A stretch of DNA of 64,000 bases from Xiphias gladius. Its lineage: Eukaryota; Chordata; Actinopteri; Istiophoriformes; Xiphiidae. Under the pieces are notes generated by a model. It was not told the origin of the DNA. It was given only the letters and a program-made list of their open reading frames with translations, and did no database searches. Below are positions 24,936 to 36,597 of this stretch, one piece after another. The stretch's first letter is position 1. Each line of letters starts with the position of its first letter. The translations under genes and the position numbers were made by a program. The stretch spans positions 25,300,001-25,364,000 of the forward strand of contig NC_053415.1 in the NCBI RefSeq assembly GCF_016859285.1, written 5' to 3'.

Positions 24936-26845
24936 AAATGGTTTGGACAAGTTTGATTTCCCTTTGTCCACATGTGATGGCCTCATATCAAAGAAGTGCC
25001 AAAACTGAGATGTAAAACTTATAAAAGCCAACAGCCATACTTAATGATAATTGTGAGTACTGTTTCCACTGAGCTCTGCCCTATGAAAGGATAATTTGTT
25101 TGTTATTTGGTCTTTATCCGCAGTTCTTTTTGTTGGACAGGAAATGATTTGATAAATTGCCTTAATTTTCCTTTTTTTTAAACAATGTTTCATCAATCAT
25201 CACCATTGGAGCGAGGGACAATACAGTATTTTACTCCTGGACAAAGGCAGGTGACAGTAAACCTTGGAGCTGTGATGTTACGTCATGATCTTTAATGTCA
25301 ATATTTCATATTTATGTGTCTTGTTCTTGTTAGCAATGCACCAGCATGCTGCTTTATCCAGACATTCAAAGCAAAATCACTGTCAAACATGGAAAAGGAG
25401 GGTCACTTTAATGAGATACTTATTTCTGTGGAACCTCGAGACAAAAAAAAAAAAAAAATTAAATCTGCATTCCTAAAATCTTATTGAGATTATTCAGTAA
25501 GATCCAAGGATATCCATCGTTGTGTGTGATGGCATTAAAGCTCCAAACAGAAATGAAAGAGCCAAAAGACAAGTTAAACTGAACATCCAGTGATTTTCTT
25601 TTAAGAACACAAGTTCGATCCTGAATCCAGGCGCAGTGTGGCCTCCTCATTCAGATTTCTCCCGGCAGGGAAAGCACAGGTGCAACTAATAACATAAGTG
25701 GTGGCCCTGTTGGGCGGTGTGCAGCCAGGATTAATGTCATTAGCAACACCTGTGTTTGTCTGCAGCGAGAACGCTGTCTCTGAGATGAGAGTCATCCATA
25801 AAAAGCTGGGTAAAGCTGGAGTGTTTTTGTTTCTCAGGACTTTTGCTCAGTTGACACCGGAGAAAAACACGTGGAGCAAAGCAAACCTGATTTGAATCGT
25901 GCTTAGATGTTATAGATGTCGGAGCCCTGCAGCTCCAGCCTGCGCCATACCACCAGTATTTTACTTGTTAGCATTTTGTTGAAATATCCGTTGAGGATCT
26001 CACTAAACATGTCTGCTTGAGTCTCATCAGAGGGCTCACGTGCGATAAATGAATGGGACCCGCTCCAAAAAAATAACCGACCTCATAGGAAATCATGGAT
26101 TTACCGGATTAGCTGGGGATTTTTGGAATGTCATTGTTCATTTTTAGAGATTTATGGGCTTAATGTTTTGTATTTTTATGGAAAATAGTGATTAACTACT
26201 TAATTGTGTAACACAAAAGGTTGTTTCACAAGTACTCACCGCACGCTTCCCCTTAAAATTCAACAAGCAAGGATGTGTTACACTGGCATTTGATTAGATT
26301 CAGTCAAATGTGATTTGGGAGGAGAGGGTTTTACAGTACTACACATGATAGTGTAGCAATTACTGCTAGCGTTAACCAAAGACGGACACTGACTGACCTT
26401 ACCATAGGTTCCTTCAGGCAGAGCTTGAATGTAAAATGTCAGCTCACACCACAGGAAGACGTGTAGCGCCCAACAACTCGTCTTTTTCACACAAGACATT
26501 TTGACGTCACAGCAGGAAAAGCGCAGGTGTAAATAATAAAAGTCATGTTGGCTGAATTCCATTTAGCTGCTTCAGTTTCAGGGCCCTGCTATTGTTCCTG
26601 CTGGATCACTGTCACACTGTCAACAGCTGCTGTGAAAAATTATCTGCTGTGAAAAAGGCCTGTCACAACAAAGGTTGCGACCTTTCCGCACTGTTGCAGA
26701 TTTTGTGCGAAGGAATAGGTGGAATTTTCCCCTTTTTAGAGAATTGACAGTTCAGAGTGAAAGGAAACAGTGGAAGAGAGGGAGGAGGTGTGTCCAGAAT
26801 CAAACCGAGACATCACATTTACACGCTGAAATGTCTTACACCTTT

Positions 26846-27232
26846 CCAGAGCTGAAACTATTACTCGATTAATTAATCAGTCGATCAGCAGAAAAATAAT
26901 CTGCAACCTTTTCGATCATGAACCAATCGTTGGAGTCATTTGTGAATCTAAAATGCCAAAAGATGTACTTATGCCCACTCCTCAAGTGTAAGGATTTTGT
27001 GTTTTCTCTCTGTTTTATATCATTGAAAGCTGAATATTTTGGGGGTTTCGGACTGTTTGATCAGACAAAAACAACACATTTGAAGACTTCGCCTTGGGGT
27101 CCGGGAAACTGTGCTTGGCATTTTTTGACACTTTCAGGAAATTTTACAGACCCAAAAGACAAATCGATTATTTGAGAAAATCATCGGCAGATCAATGAAT
27201 AATGAAAATCACTCTTAGTTGCAGCCCTAGAC
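26846..27232. repeat. Teleost non-autonomous repeat, longer copy
   Basis: It starts 'gctgaaactattactcgatt' and ends 'cttagttgcagccctag', complementary to the start in outline, with the typical 'attaattaatcagtcgat' and 'gacaaatcgattatttgag' blocks inside the two ends. Terminal complementarity and lack of coding capacity fit a MITE-like DNA element that is very common in teleosts. Confidence 0.7.
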
Positions 27233-27423
27233 CTTCGTCTATGTGGGACATCTGCAACATTAATCTCTGTGAAATCAGCAAGCCAAAGATTTGTCCCAGA
27301 CCTACTGGCATTGAAATAAACACACATATCACTAAAATGAAAAATGATGTTAACTGGCATACAGAGGCTTCTTCCTCTAGAATTCCTGTTAAGGAATCGG
27401 CAATAAACAAAGGCTGTGTACTA

Positions 27424-27705
27424 AAGTATTTCAATTCAATTCAATTCAATTTAATTTGTTTTAGCTCCAAATCGTAACAGGGGTTATCTCAGGGCACTTT
27501 TCATGTGGAGCAGGTCTAGACCGGACTCTTTATAGTTATGTTTACAGAGACCCAACATTCCTCCGTGAGCAGGCACTTGGCGACAGCGGCGAAGAAAAAC
27601 TCTCTTTTAACAGGTAGGAACCTTGAACAGAAGCTGGCTCATGGTGGTGTGTGTGTGTGTGTGTGTGTGGGGGGGGGGGGGTGTCTGCCCCAACCGGCAG
27701 CACTA
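27424..27705. repeat. AATTG-tailed dispersed repeat, copy 1
   Basis: It starts with TCAAT pentamers, then carries 'atcgtaacaggggttatctc', 'gagcaggtctagaccggac' and 'cagagacccaacattcc'. These landmarks belong to an abundant percomorph dispersed repeat. A reverse-orientation copy lies at 34.54-34.67 kb. Confidence 0.7.
27648..27681. repeat. GT run followed by poly-G
   Basis: About 22 nt of GT repeats pass directly into 12-13 G residues, lying inside the dispersed repeat. Confidence 0.9.
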
Positions 27706-28102
27706 AGCTTAATTATCACCTATTATTTACTATTGTCTGGGTGCTTTTCAGGCTATTGTAAATATGACACTGAAAATGTGAATACTATAGACCTGCAGTC
27801 ATGTGGGATGTGTCATGCCTGTTCCTAAGACTGGTTTGAACCAGAGACACATTCAAAACAAAGGATGAGAAATCAAATCAGACAGTTTATGATTAAACTC
27901 AGATTTTCTTCGTCCCTCTGCCCTTCCTCAGTCTGAGAAATGCTCCGTTCCTCTCCCTCCTCTCCCGCCTTGTGTCTTCCAACCATTTCCCCTCCCTTTG
28001 TCCTGGATCATGATGGCACAAATTAACAGCGATCGCAGAGCTGCTTATTCATCAGCTTCCAGATAATTTGAATAACAAAACCCCGTTACAGCGCGTATAA
28101 AG

Positions 28103-28110
28103 TATAAAAG
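28103..28110 (+). promoter_or_regulatory. TATA box of gene M1
   Basis: TATAAAAG lies 63 bp before the start codon, preceded by a second TATAAAG-like word at about 28,096. The upstream Maf-like sequence (GCTGCTTATTCATCAGC near 28,040) and a possible SOX core (ATAACAAAA near 28,072) are weaker than in the other gamma-M genes. Confidence 0.6.
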
Positions 28111-28165
28111 CCCCCTGGCAGCCACAGGTTGTTGGACAGATTCCCACAAACACAGATCATCAAAC

Positions 28166-29191
28166 ATGGGCAAAGTATGTAGAGAATAGACTAGAAAACA
28201 AGCACTTTTCCGCTTAGGGGTAACTCGGCAGACACACAATGTAAACAAGTGGGAAAAGATCAAATAAAAGAAAGGGCTATGAAACAATCTAAACTTACAA
28301 AACTGCATTTAAAAATGGACAAGTTAAGGTCTTCCCCAAACCGGTTTGTACATGTTTTTGTTTTTCTTTTCGCAGATCATCTTTTACGAGGAGAGGAACT
28401 TCCAGGGCCGCTCCTATGAGTGCGTGAGCGACTGCTCTGACATGTCCACCTACCTGAGCAGGTGTAGTTCCTGCAGGGTGGAGAGTGGCTGCTTCATGGT
28501 CTACGACCGTCCCAACTTCATGGGCAACCAGTTTTTCCTGAGGAGAGGAGAGTACTCTGACTATATGTCCTTTGGCATGAGTGACTCTATCCGATCCTGC
28601 CGTTTAATTCCTCAGGTATGCAAAGATTTTGGAAAGATTGTCGTGACGGCGAAACCACGTTTGGGTAATCTTTGACGTCGAAATCATATAGTATTAACGG
28701 AAGATAGTAGAAACAGATGCTGGATTTCCTTTTATTTTACTGATGTGGGTTTGAAAGTAAATATCTGATGAGAAAGACAAAAATATCAAGGCAAAGTGCA
28801 GCTGTAGCCCAGTTTCTGACACACCCTGTGATAGACATATTTTACAGAATGAACAGCAGCAGAACTGTGGTTTAGTCCCATGCTGAGCTGCCCCCCTCTG
28901 TTCTTTCACCCACAGCACAGAGGATCCTACAGGATGAGGATCTACGAGAGGGAGAACTTCCAGGGCCAGAGTCACGAGCTGATGGACGACTGCGACAACA
29001 TCATGGAGCGCTACCGCATGTCCGACTGCCAGTCCTGCAACGTGCTGGAAGGCCACTGGCTGATGTACGAGCAGCCCCACTACAGAGGCAGGATGGTCTA
29101 CCTGAGTCCTGGAGAGTACAGGAGCATGAGAGATGTGGGCTACAGCGGCATGAGGCTCTGCTCTGTCAGGCGTATAATGGAGTCCTGTTGA
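28166..29191 (+). CDS. crygm: Gene M1: gamma-M crystallin
   Basis: A methionine-rich fish gamma crystallin; such proteins pack tightly and raise refractive index in the lens core. Exons are 28166-28174 (MGK), 28376-28615 (80 codons) and 28916-29191 (91 codons plus stop), total 174 residues. Splice sites are gtatgt...cgcag and gtatgc...cacag. Exon 2 is one codon shorter than in its neighbours ([11 protein letters not shown]). About 15 residues are methionine. Only one tryptophan remains (EGHWLMYE in the C-domain); the other three core positions are filled by Phe (GCFMVY) or lost with sequence change. It is the first plus-strand gene of the array and belongs, with M2, M8 and M9, to a subfamily carrying ERENF/MENF at the start of the C-domain and ending in SC. 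A poly(A) signal lies at 29218-29223. The paralogue number is not assignable. Confidence 0.93.
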
Positions 29192-31496
29192 AGCAGAGTA
29201 CAAGAAATGTGCTGTCGAATAAAATGAGATGCAGATCAAACGCCACCTTGTCATTGTGTCGTGTTACATCATACAGGGGATGGGCTTTTGGTGTATGTGA
29301 GGGTTAAATCTGCAGATCTGGTCTTCAAAGAGAGCTCAGCACATCATGAGCATCCAGTTTTGGGGCAATGTAACAACTTTTACGTAAAAACTCCCGATTA
29401 CACACCTGCTAAAAAGCATGCCAGTGAACTTTAGCTGTATAAATACTAGGCACATTTATAAATACATGCTGTGCTACGAGGTTGTATACAAACCAAATCC
29501 TATAGTCCAGTGTACATGCTGTCACTGTTCCACTGGATGTCAACGTTCTTACCCCGCAATGGTCATACAGTACATCTAAAAGACACGACCATGTGCTTTA
29601 TCAAAGTCACATCGCAATCATGCTGTTATATTCTCCAGTGACACATCATGGTGTAGACGGTTTTATTCCATAGGCTCGTATCGGTGCAAGCACATACAGC
29701 GGGAAGGGTTGTTGCGGAGAAGACGTTTGAATTTCACCACAGTATAGACAGGACTTTATCGACACTGATTACACACGTTATTCCGTTCAGTTCCATTCAC
29801 CTCAGTTCAATTCAAAATACCTTATTCGTCCCTCAAGGGGCAATTTGAGGCAAACACGTACATACACAGACAATTCATTTATACACATTAAAGCGATCCA
29901 AAAATACATTTCGGAAAGATTTGGATTTACAAGAGTGGCCAGTCCATAGCTGGCCAACAATGTCCAACACCACAAAGACACATCCTATGTTAAAAAGCAG
30001 TTACAAGTGCAGGTGCATTTATCAGTCTATGGACAAGGTGAACAGCCATTTCTTGTACCGTGGAAGTCTAATGGCTTCTGGAAAAAAAAAAAACTTCCTT
30101 CTATTTGCTTTACGTTCAGACGATCTAAAACTGATCCTTCCTGATGGCGTCAGCTTAAAGTCCTCACAGAGGACATCCTGTGTGGGGTTGACGATAATCA
30201 TATCTGCCTGTTTCAGGAGTTGTTCGGTATAAAAACTGTGCTAGGGATCTTTGTGTTGTGCCAGTGATTTTAGACCTGAGGTTAACAACACCTTGCAACC
30301 AGCCCTTGTCCTTTTGACCGAGGGATGTAAACCAGCAGATGACGGGAAAAGGTTCAAGTGTCTTCAGTAAAAGAGGAATTAATTTGACTCAGTTTTGTTT
30401 GATTGCGTCCAAAGCAGTTTTGTGTATGTAGGCGGTACAGACACTGCCGAGCCATTTTTCACAATCACATCTGTTTTTTCAATAAAGCTCAGTCTGTCAT
30501 CAAACACAGTATTTGCGGGTCTGGATCATTTCAACTGTTGGGAGACTGTCTCTGTCTCCTCATTTCTTCAGTTAATCTACTGTATTCAACTGTGTACTCA
30601 CGATCTTTAGATGGGAAGATTTTTCTAGACGGCCCAAACTCGGCCCCTTTTACAGGACGAAGCTCAGTTTACTTATCATGGGAAAGCACGGCTCAGCCTG
30701 TGTTTAAACAACTGCATAATGTCTCCTGTGGCTCTGGCGAAGTTTTGTGAAGTGTGAGAAAATGACTTGCTAATGATGCCAGCGGGACGTCATCAGTCAT
30801 GGATCAGGGGGCCAGGAAACGATCTTGACCCGTACTGGGGGCTAAATGTCAGATGATACCTTTACTTATGCTGCTTTGATTTTGACCATGCATATAAATG
30901 GCAACTTGTGAGTCCCACACATTTTTTTTTTTAAAAAGTACACTTTGTTGTTACTGCTCATGTTTGGTGCACATCATATTTAGTACCTTCTTATTTTCAG
31001 TTTCCTCTATCATGTTTCATCCTGTGTACAATAAATGTTCATAATGTACATAATATCCTAGTTTTCAGTAACTTTAGTTTTAATTACTTATCCACGCTTT
31101 GCATCTGTTCTTATACACATGCTGCTGACATCCGTTAATTTTTTTCTTTGCTTTCATTTTCTTTTCCTTCTGTCTGTTCTGCTTGACGACCATTATATTT
31201 CAGAAAGAGAAGCTCCTGACCAATTTGCCCGAGGTCGTTCGGCCTCTTTGACCTTAAATTACAGTGCAACAAGCATCACATCCCTTTATGACGCTCAGTA
31301 CAATGTTACTGAAACATGCACACAGTAATACATGCTGATTCCTTCAAAATCTTGGTTTTCATATTGTCTAGTGAAATCTATCCTGTACTTACATAAACTA
31401 ATACATTTTATCTGACAGAGATGATATGTGTTAACACTATTAAGTCCTTAGTATACTGGTGTATTATTTGAAATAAGACTCTAATAGAACAACATG

Positions 31497-32052
31497 GATG
31501 GAAGAAGTGTTCACATCCTTTACATATGTAAAAGTAACAATATCACGATGTAAAAATACAAAAAAAAAAGTCCTGTAATTAAGCTGTTACTTCAGTAAAA
31601 GTATGTAAGTATGATTAGCAAAATGCACTTAAATTGTCAAAAGTAATAGTAAGTGAACTTTATTTCTATAGCTCCTTCTCAAAACCAGAGTCACAGAAAA
31701 ACAGTCGCCTTGAGTGTCATACCATGATATGTATATTATATCATAGGATCGTTGTTACTGATGCATGGATGTGTACGCGGCGTTTCACTGTTGAATCTGG
31801 TCGTTGTGGAGCTAATTACAACTGTTTCGTGCACTGTTGACTTGTTCAATCAATAAAATGCATCATAATTCACTAACTAATTATGTATGGAAAGTGAAAT
31901 GTTAATGCGTAAAGTAACTAGTAACTGTGGATGTAGATCAAATCTAGTGAAGTCAAAGATACGTTTCCCTCTGAAACATAGTGTAGTACAAAATGGAAAT
32001 ACTCCAAGAACAGCTACCTCAAGTACTCTACTTACACTTTGTCACTTACGTT
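31497..32052 (+). repeat. Teleost interspersed repeat, copy 2 (AAGTACTTTTA-rich family)
   Basis: Left part: 'cacatcctttacatatgtaa', 'agtcctgtaattaagctg' and 'gcaaaatgcacttaaattg'. Right part: 'gtaaagtaactagtaact', 'cgtttccctctgaaacatag' and 'tacaaaatggaaatactcc'. These match, in the opposite orientation, the copy at 12.6-13.05 kb. No protein is encoded. An insertion of other sequence near 31.66-31.75 kb is possible. Confidence 0.65.
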
Positions 32053-32154
32053 ATTTAATATCGAAAACTATCAGAGTAATAAAAGCGCATTTTTTAAATT
32101 ATTGTTGTTAGTGAACTGTTGAGCTCTGAATCCTAGGACAAAGTTATAATTCGA

Positions 32155-32192
32155 TGTATGTATACTTGTATGTATGTATGTATGTATGTATG
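32155..32192. repeat. TATG tetranucleotide repeat
   Basis: About seven near-perfect TATG units lie in the M1-M2 spacer. Confidence 0.85.
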
Positions 32193-32387
32193 CAGTGAAT
32201 GTAACAAAGTGCTTGTCATCACAGACCCAACACTGACAACACAATGAGCTGATGCGTTGGTTATTGTCACCCACCTGTACCCCATAGGAGAGTTGCTGTC
32301 GTTGGCACTGCACCAGATGCGTGCAGTCTGGAATAATAACCATTTACAGACCGATTTAACAAACATTATAGCCCCTGTATGCTACGC

Positions 32388-32452
32388 TGCTGAGTAAGAC
32401 ATTCAAAACAATGGCTCCATAGATTGTTTAGCTATCACGGTGAGTATAAAAG
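32388..32452 (+). promoter_or_regulatory. Promoter of M2: Maf-like, SOX and TATA elements
   Basis: TGCTGAGTAAG (32388-32398), ACAATGG (32408-32414) and TATAAAAG (32445-32452). Start-to-start spacings are 20 and 37 bp. The TATA box is 64 bp before the start codon. Confidence 0.7.
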
Positions 32453-32508
32453 TGGCAGTTTGGCTGGGAAAAGAACCAGTGCAATCAGGTGTAGGATTAG
32501 ATACCAAA

Positions 32509-33378
32509 ATGGGCAGAGTAAGTACCATTTTTATGGTCTTATTTTAGCTGATAAATATATTTAATATTTCAGATCATGTGATATTTGAGAAGAAGGAGAA
32601 ATGGTTTTAAAACGTACTTCTTTTTTACATTAAGAACAGTTTAAATTTTCAAATCAACGTTAAGTTGCTCACAGATATTTAATGGGACAGTGTAAATGTG
32701 ACATTTGACATTAAGAGCCTTTAACGCTTTTTTCAGATCATCTTCTACGAGGACAAGAACTTCCAGGGTCGCTCCTATGAGACCAGCAGCGACTGTGCTG
32801 AGCTGACGTCGTACCTGAGCCGCTGCAACTCCTGCAGGGTGGAGAGCGGCTGCTTCATGGTCTACGAACGTCCAAACTTCATGGGCCACCAGATGCTGGT
32901 GAGGAGGGGAGAGTACCCTGACAACCAGCGCCTGATGGGAATGACCATGAGTGATTGTATCCGTTCCTGCCGCTTGATCCCCACGGTATGAAGCTTTGAG
33001 TTTAAAGATACAACGAAATAACCCTGCAATACAGCACAAGAGAAACAGTTTTTGATTATGAGGTAATTTTCTGTTCCCTCACGTGTCAATTTACAGCACA
33101 GAGGTCCTTTCAGGATGAGGATCTACGAGAGGGAGAACTTCGGAGGTCAGATGTCTGAGCTGACGGACGATTGCGACTCCATCCAGGAACGTTTCCACAT
33201 GTCCGACTGCCAGTCTGCTCACGTGCTGGACGGCCACTGGCTGCTGTTCGAGCAGCCCCACTACAGAGGCAGGATGCTGTACCTGAAGCCCGGAGAGTAC
33301 AGGAGCATGAGAGACATGGGCATGGGTCCCATGGACATGAGGATCGGATCCATCAGACGTATCTTGGAATCCTGTTAG
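32509..33378 (+). CDS. crygm: Gene M2: gamma-M crystallin with extra Met-rich codons
   Basis: Exons are 32509-32517 (MGR), 32737-32985 (83 codons) and 33097-33378 (93 codons plus stop), total 179 residues with about 16 methionines. Exon 2 has two more codons than the 81-codon standard, giving [10 protein letters not shown] between the third strand and the conserved SC. Exon 3 is also longer, with [14 protein letters not shown] where others have [10 protein letters not shown]. Both additions sit in surface-loop positions of the second Greek key of a domain and add methionine. One tryptophan is kept (DGHWLLFE). Splice sites are gtaagt...ttcag and gtatga...ttacag. Two overlapping poly(A) signals lie at 33416-33421 and 33426-33431. 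The exon 2 sequence ETSSDC groups it with M8 and M9. Confidence 0.93.
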
Positions 33379-34539
33379 AAAGAACACAACAGGCTTGAGA
33401 CCTGAAAATGTAATCAATAAATATCAATAAAAGTTTCACATCTACAACGAATTCATCAGTGTATCATTTGTGTTGAGATTCAAAACCCCAGCCAGTGGTG
33501 TGGGAGGACATTTTGGGCGCTATTTCAAAATAAGAGGGAAAATTGCATGAAGTATCAGCATCCAGCTGTTCCTGTATGTCAAAGGGCAGTTTGGGCCGTA
33601 GTGAATGCTTGTATTTTAATCACTGTATCCCATAGCTGGTGTAAGACCGCTTCTTCTTCCACCTAAATGTGTTGTGTCATATGACGCATGTGACACTGAA
33701 GATGAATTTCAAAGGATGAAATTTCACTGCAATAGATACACAATACAGTATATACAGTAAATAAACTGAGTGTCCTGAGGAAGAAAGTGTCGAAATACCG
33801 GTAACCCTTGTAGCGCAAGGTTAACGATGGCTGCAAGGCTCTGGTGTTGTGCAGGCTGGATCACTGAGACAAGACAGTAAATGAAGTCAAAAAAAGAGGG
33901 AATCATTTCCCACAAAGACTGATAAGATTAACTCGGACAGCTGGAGCCTCAGATTCACTTCAGACAAACTATGCACTGTATTTTTTACACAGAAGGGGGA
34001 CTGTAGATTTCGTCTGCCATCACTTACATTGGAAATATGTCAGGATTACAAACCCCTAACGGCCAGAATGAGCTGGAATGAATGATTACTGGAGCAAAAA
34101 CTGTTTCAACATACAAATCAGCAGGTGAATGTTGTTTTAAGACAGACTTTTCATTCTCTCATTTTTCTTTATTAATATATACATATAAAAAATGAGGCCA
34201 AAATTCCTAAAACTTCCTTTTGATTATTATTAGTGTTTGCGATTAAAGATTCAACAGAGGCAAGTCCCGCCGCTGCATGTCCAAGTTTTGGTTTGGATAT
34301 ACCTGGTGGTAGGAGAGACCCTTTTCCTAATACGCACAGCTGGGAAGATTCCGGCAGCAGTTTCCACAACCACCCTCCAATACCTTTGACTGCCTCTTTC
34401 CAAAAAGCAGAAATAAAAGACCAGATTGAAGGGTAAAGCTGGCTTCCTTTCGACACCATTTCGGGGAGGGAAGAAAAAAAAGTTAAGAGCAGATATCTGG
34501 TTTCTTGGAAGTGGAATGGGGCACATTCAGGACAGGCAA

Positions 34540-34668
34540 AGCAATAAATGTTGGGTAAATATAACTATAAAGAGTCTGGTCTAGACCTGCTCTATATGAA
34601 AACTGCCCTGAGATAACCTCTGTTATGATTTGCCACTATATAAATAAAATTGAATTGAATTGAATCGT
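34540..34668. repeat. AATTG-tailed dispersed repeat, copy 2 (inverted)
   Basis: It reads 'agagtctggtctagacctgc', 'gccctgagataacctctg' and 'tataaataaaattgaattg', the reverse complement in outline of the left part of the copy at 27.42 kb. It ends in three AATTG units. Confidence 0.75.
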
Positions 34669-35709
34669 TGTTTGAGAATGATTAAGAACTAAAGAATGTG
34701 TGTGGTCATGTACTATAAAGGCAAACTACTGCTTTTAGTTCTCTACTGTGTTAGCTGATTGTAAAAGCAAAAATTTGGAGCTTCAGTATCTCAAAAATAC
34801 AAGAATGGTAAATGAAAAGGGGGGGGGGTATCTTTAGCTTCTCTGCAGACTCCCACTGCTACCTTGAAAAAAGGCATAAAAAACATAAGAATAAATAGGT
34901 CGAAAGTCAAGGTAAACAACAATAATGTCAACACCAGTGCTCATTTCAAACGTACCCAAACATATCAACATTTTATTTTCATCTTTGTCCCACTGCAGAG
35001 CAAAGCCCCCTGTACCTTCAAAGACAGGTTTATCTATCTCTGGTGCATTGACTAGTTCAGTTGGATTTATTGGGCAGGTTAGCGCGATGTCAGGTATCAT
35101 GGCGTGCCAGGTGACCACAAGGATACTTTCTGAAGATGCTTAATGCTTATTTAAGTTTTACTGAAAAAAAGGAGGGGAGTAAAATGAACTGAGGGCAAGT
35201 TTCCATCTGTACTGATGCTCGTATTCATCCACTCCTTTATGTGGACACATTCAGTAAAGAACCACCAACAGGATCAGTTAATGGCAAAGCATGTCTCTGA
35301 CCGTGTAGCCCTCATTTGCTTTTCAGTGAGCTGAGTAACGCCTAATGAATGCGAAAACGCCAAGAACATCATTTAGAGTAAGGTTGCCTTTCTATCGCTG
35401 GTTCCAAACTGGTAAAATACCAGGATTTGTTAAGAGCAGTGTGACAAATCTTCTATCTCCCTTCTCTTTTTTATTAGCAAAGAATAATATACAAAAAAAG
35501 TTGTATAAATTTAGATAATTAGCTAATATTAATTATAGAGAAACAAGATAATTATAGTTTCAGTTATCTGACTTTGATTTTGAATTAAAATAGCTCTGAT
35601 TACACTGGCCTTGGAAATTAGTAAACATATTTGTTACCGGGTTCAAATTAAACCCAACCACAACCCTACTTAAGGCCAAAGAAAACAAGTATATGTCAGA
35701 TTATGACGT

Positions 35710-35751
35710 AAGATTATGTTTTACGGATTGATATCCGTAAAACATAATCTT
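35710..35751. repeat. Perfect 19-bp inverted repeat, 4-nt loop
   Basis: The arm aagattatgttttacggat is followed by TGAT and then by its exact reverse complement. No coding sequence or recognised transposon end adjoins it. Confidence 0.97.
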
Positions 35752-35849
35752 GCCCATTTTTAACACAGTATTGCATTTTTTTTTTTCCCATTACAAGCTT
35801 TTGGTTTTTCCTGATCCAAAAATAAAGGTCTAAGGATAGAAGGTGTGAA

Positions 35850-35935
35850 ATGCTGTTTAGATTATAAAGCCCCTTGCAAAGCAAATCTATGATTCGTAAT
35901 ATTGAGCTATATAAATAAATCTGACTTGACTATGT
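35850..35935. repeat. Short dispersed-repeat tail
   Basis: It contains 'attataaagccccttgcaaa' and 'gagctatataaataaatctg', the usual 3' tail wording of the fish repeat related to the AATTG-tailed copies. It is diverged and short. Confidence 0.5.
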
Positions 35936-36459
35936 GTATGAAATATGTAAACACGTGGTCTTACACTCAAAGTTTGGTGTGATTGTCATACATTTAACCA
36001 CTGACATGTTTACTTGCTTATTCTAAAAGGAGAAGGCAACTGGTTGTTGGGGTTATCCCCATGGTATATGGTGCAAAAAGATATATATGTTTAAAATCTA
36101 AATAAATTGTGTAAGATTTATATAAATCAATATGTCCATTCTCAGTCCAGCTCTCTTGGAATTTCTTCATTTGTACCTACTGAGTTCCTTGAAGTTAAAA
36201 CATGACCACATAATAAACATTCAATGTGCCCTTATTATCTAATATCGGACATTCTGAGAGAATATTTTTTATCTTTCAGTAAGTGAATTATCCCCTACGC
36301 CATGGAAGACAGAGATGGCTGTCATCACGGTTGGAAGCTTCTCTTTATGTCAGACAACAATACTGCATGTATACCGTGCGTGCATTTCCAGCAGAAGGGT
36401 ATAGTGCTAGATAATAACCCTTTAGCACCCTGACTGCTCAGTGTGCTTCTATGGCAAGT

Positions 36460-36525
36460 TGCTGGGTCAGGGATTTGCACAATGGAAGCCATACATACTT
36501 TTGTCTCATTGAGCAAGTATAAAAG
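36460..36525 (+). promoter_or_regulatory. Promoter of M3: Maf-like, SOX and TATA elements
   Basis: TGCTGGGTCAG (36460-36470), ACAATGG (36479-36485) and TATAAAAG (36518-36525), spaced 19 and 39 bp start to start. The TATA box is 80 bp before the start codon. Confidence 0.72.
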
Positions 36526-36597
36526 TGGCGGTTACCACCATCAGGGACACACAGCAACCACAACTCAGTCCTGAGGAACAACCAAAAAACCGTCACC

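Larger units (their letters stand above)
24936..28102. other. Divergent spacer between gamma-S and gamma-M groups
   Basis: This is the 3.2 kb head-to-head interval between gene C (minus) and gene M1 (plus). It holds no exon. It contains a full ATTAATCGATTA-type repeat (26.85-27.23 kb), an AATTG-tailed repeat (27.42-27.70 kb) and a GT/G tract. The non-repeat parts at 24.95-26.8 kb and 27.75-28.1 kb are where shared lens regulatory DNA would most simply lie, but that is inference. Confidence 0.5.
29224..32387. other. Spacer between M1 and M2
   Basis: No exon is found. A short piece at about 29.79-29.87 kb ('cttattcgtccctcaagggg') resembles the tail of a fish LINE/SINE. The right half holds an AAGTA-rich repeat (31.50-32.05 kb) and a TATG microsatellite. 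Confidence 0.55.
33432..36459. other. Spacer between M2 and M3
   Basis: No exon is recognised. It holds an AATTG-tailed repeat (34.54-34.67 kb), a second related tail (35.85-35.94 kb) and a perfect 19-bp inverted repeat (35.71-35.75 kb). Confidence 0.55.

Noticed and set aside
28694-29254. Long antisense frame (186 codons) over M1 exon 3, and similar Ala/Val/His-rich antisense frames over the other gamma-M exons
   Set aside because: They mirror the strong codon preference of the crystallin exons, recur at every paralogue, cross the introns without regard to splice sites and match no protein family.
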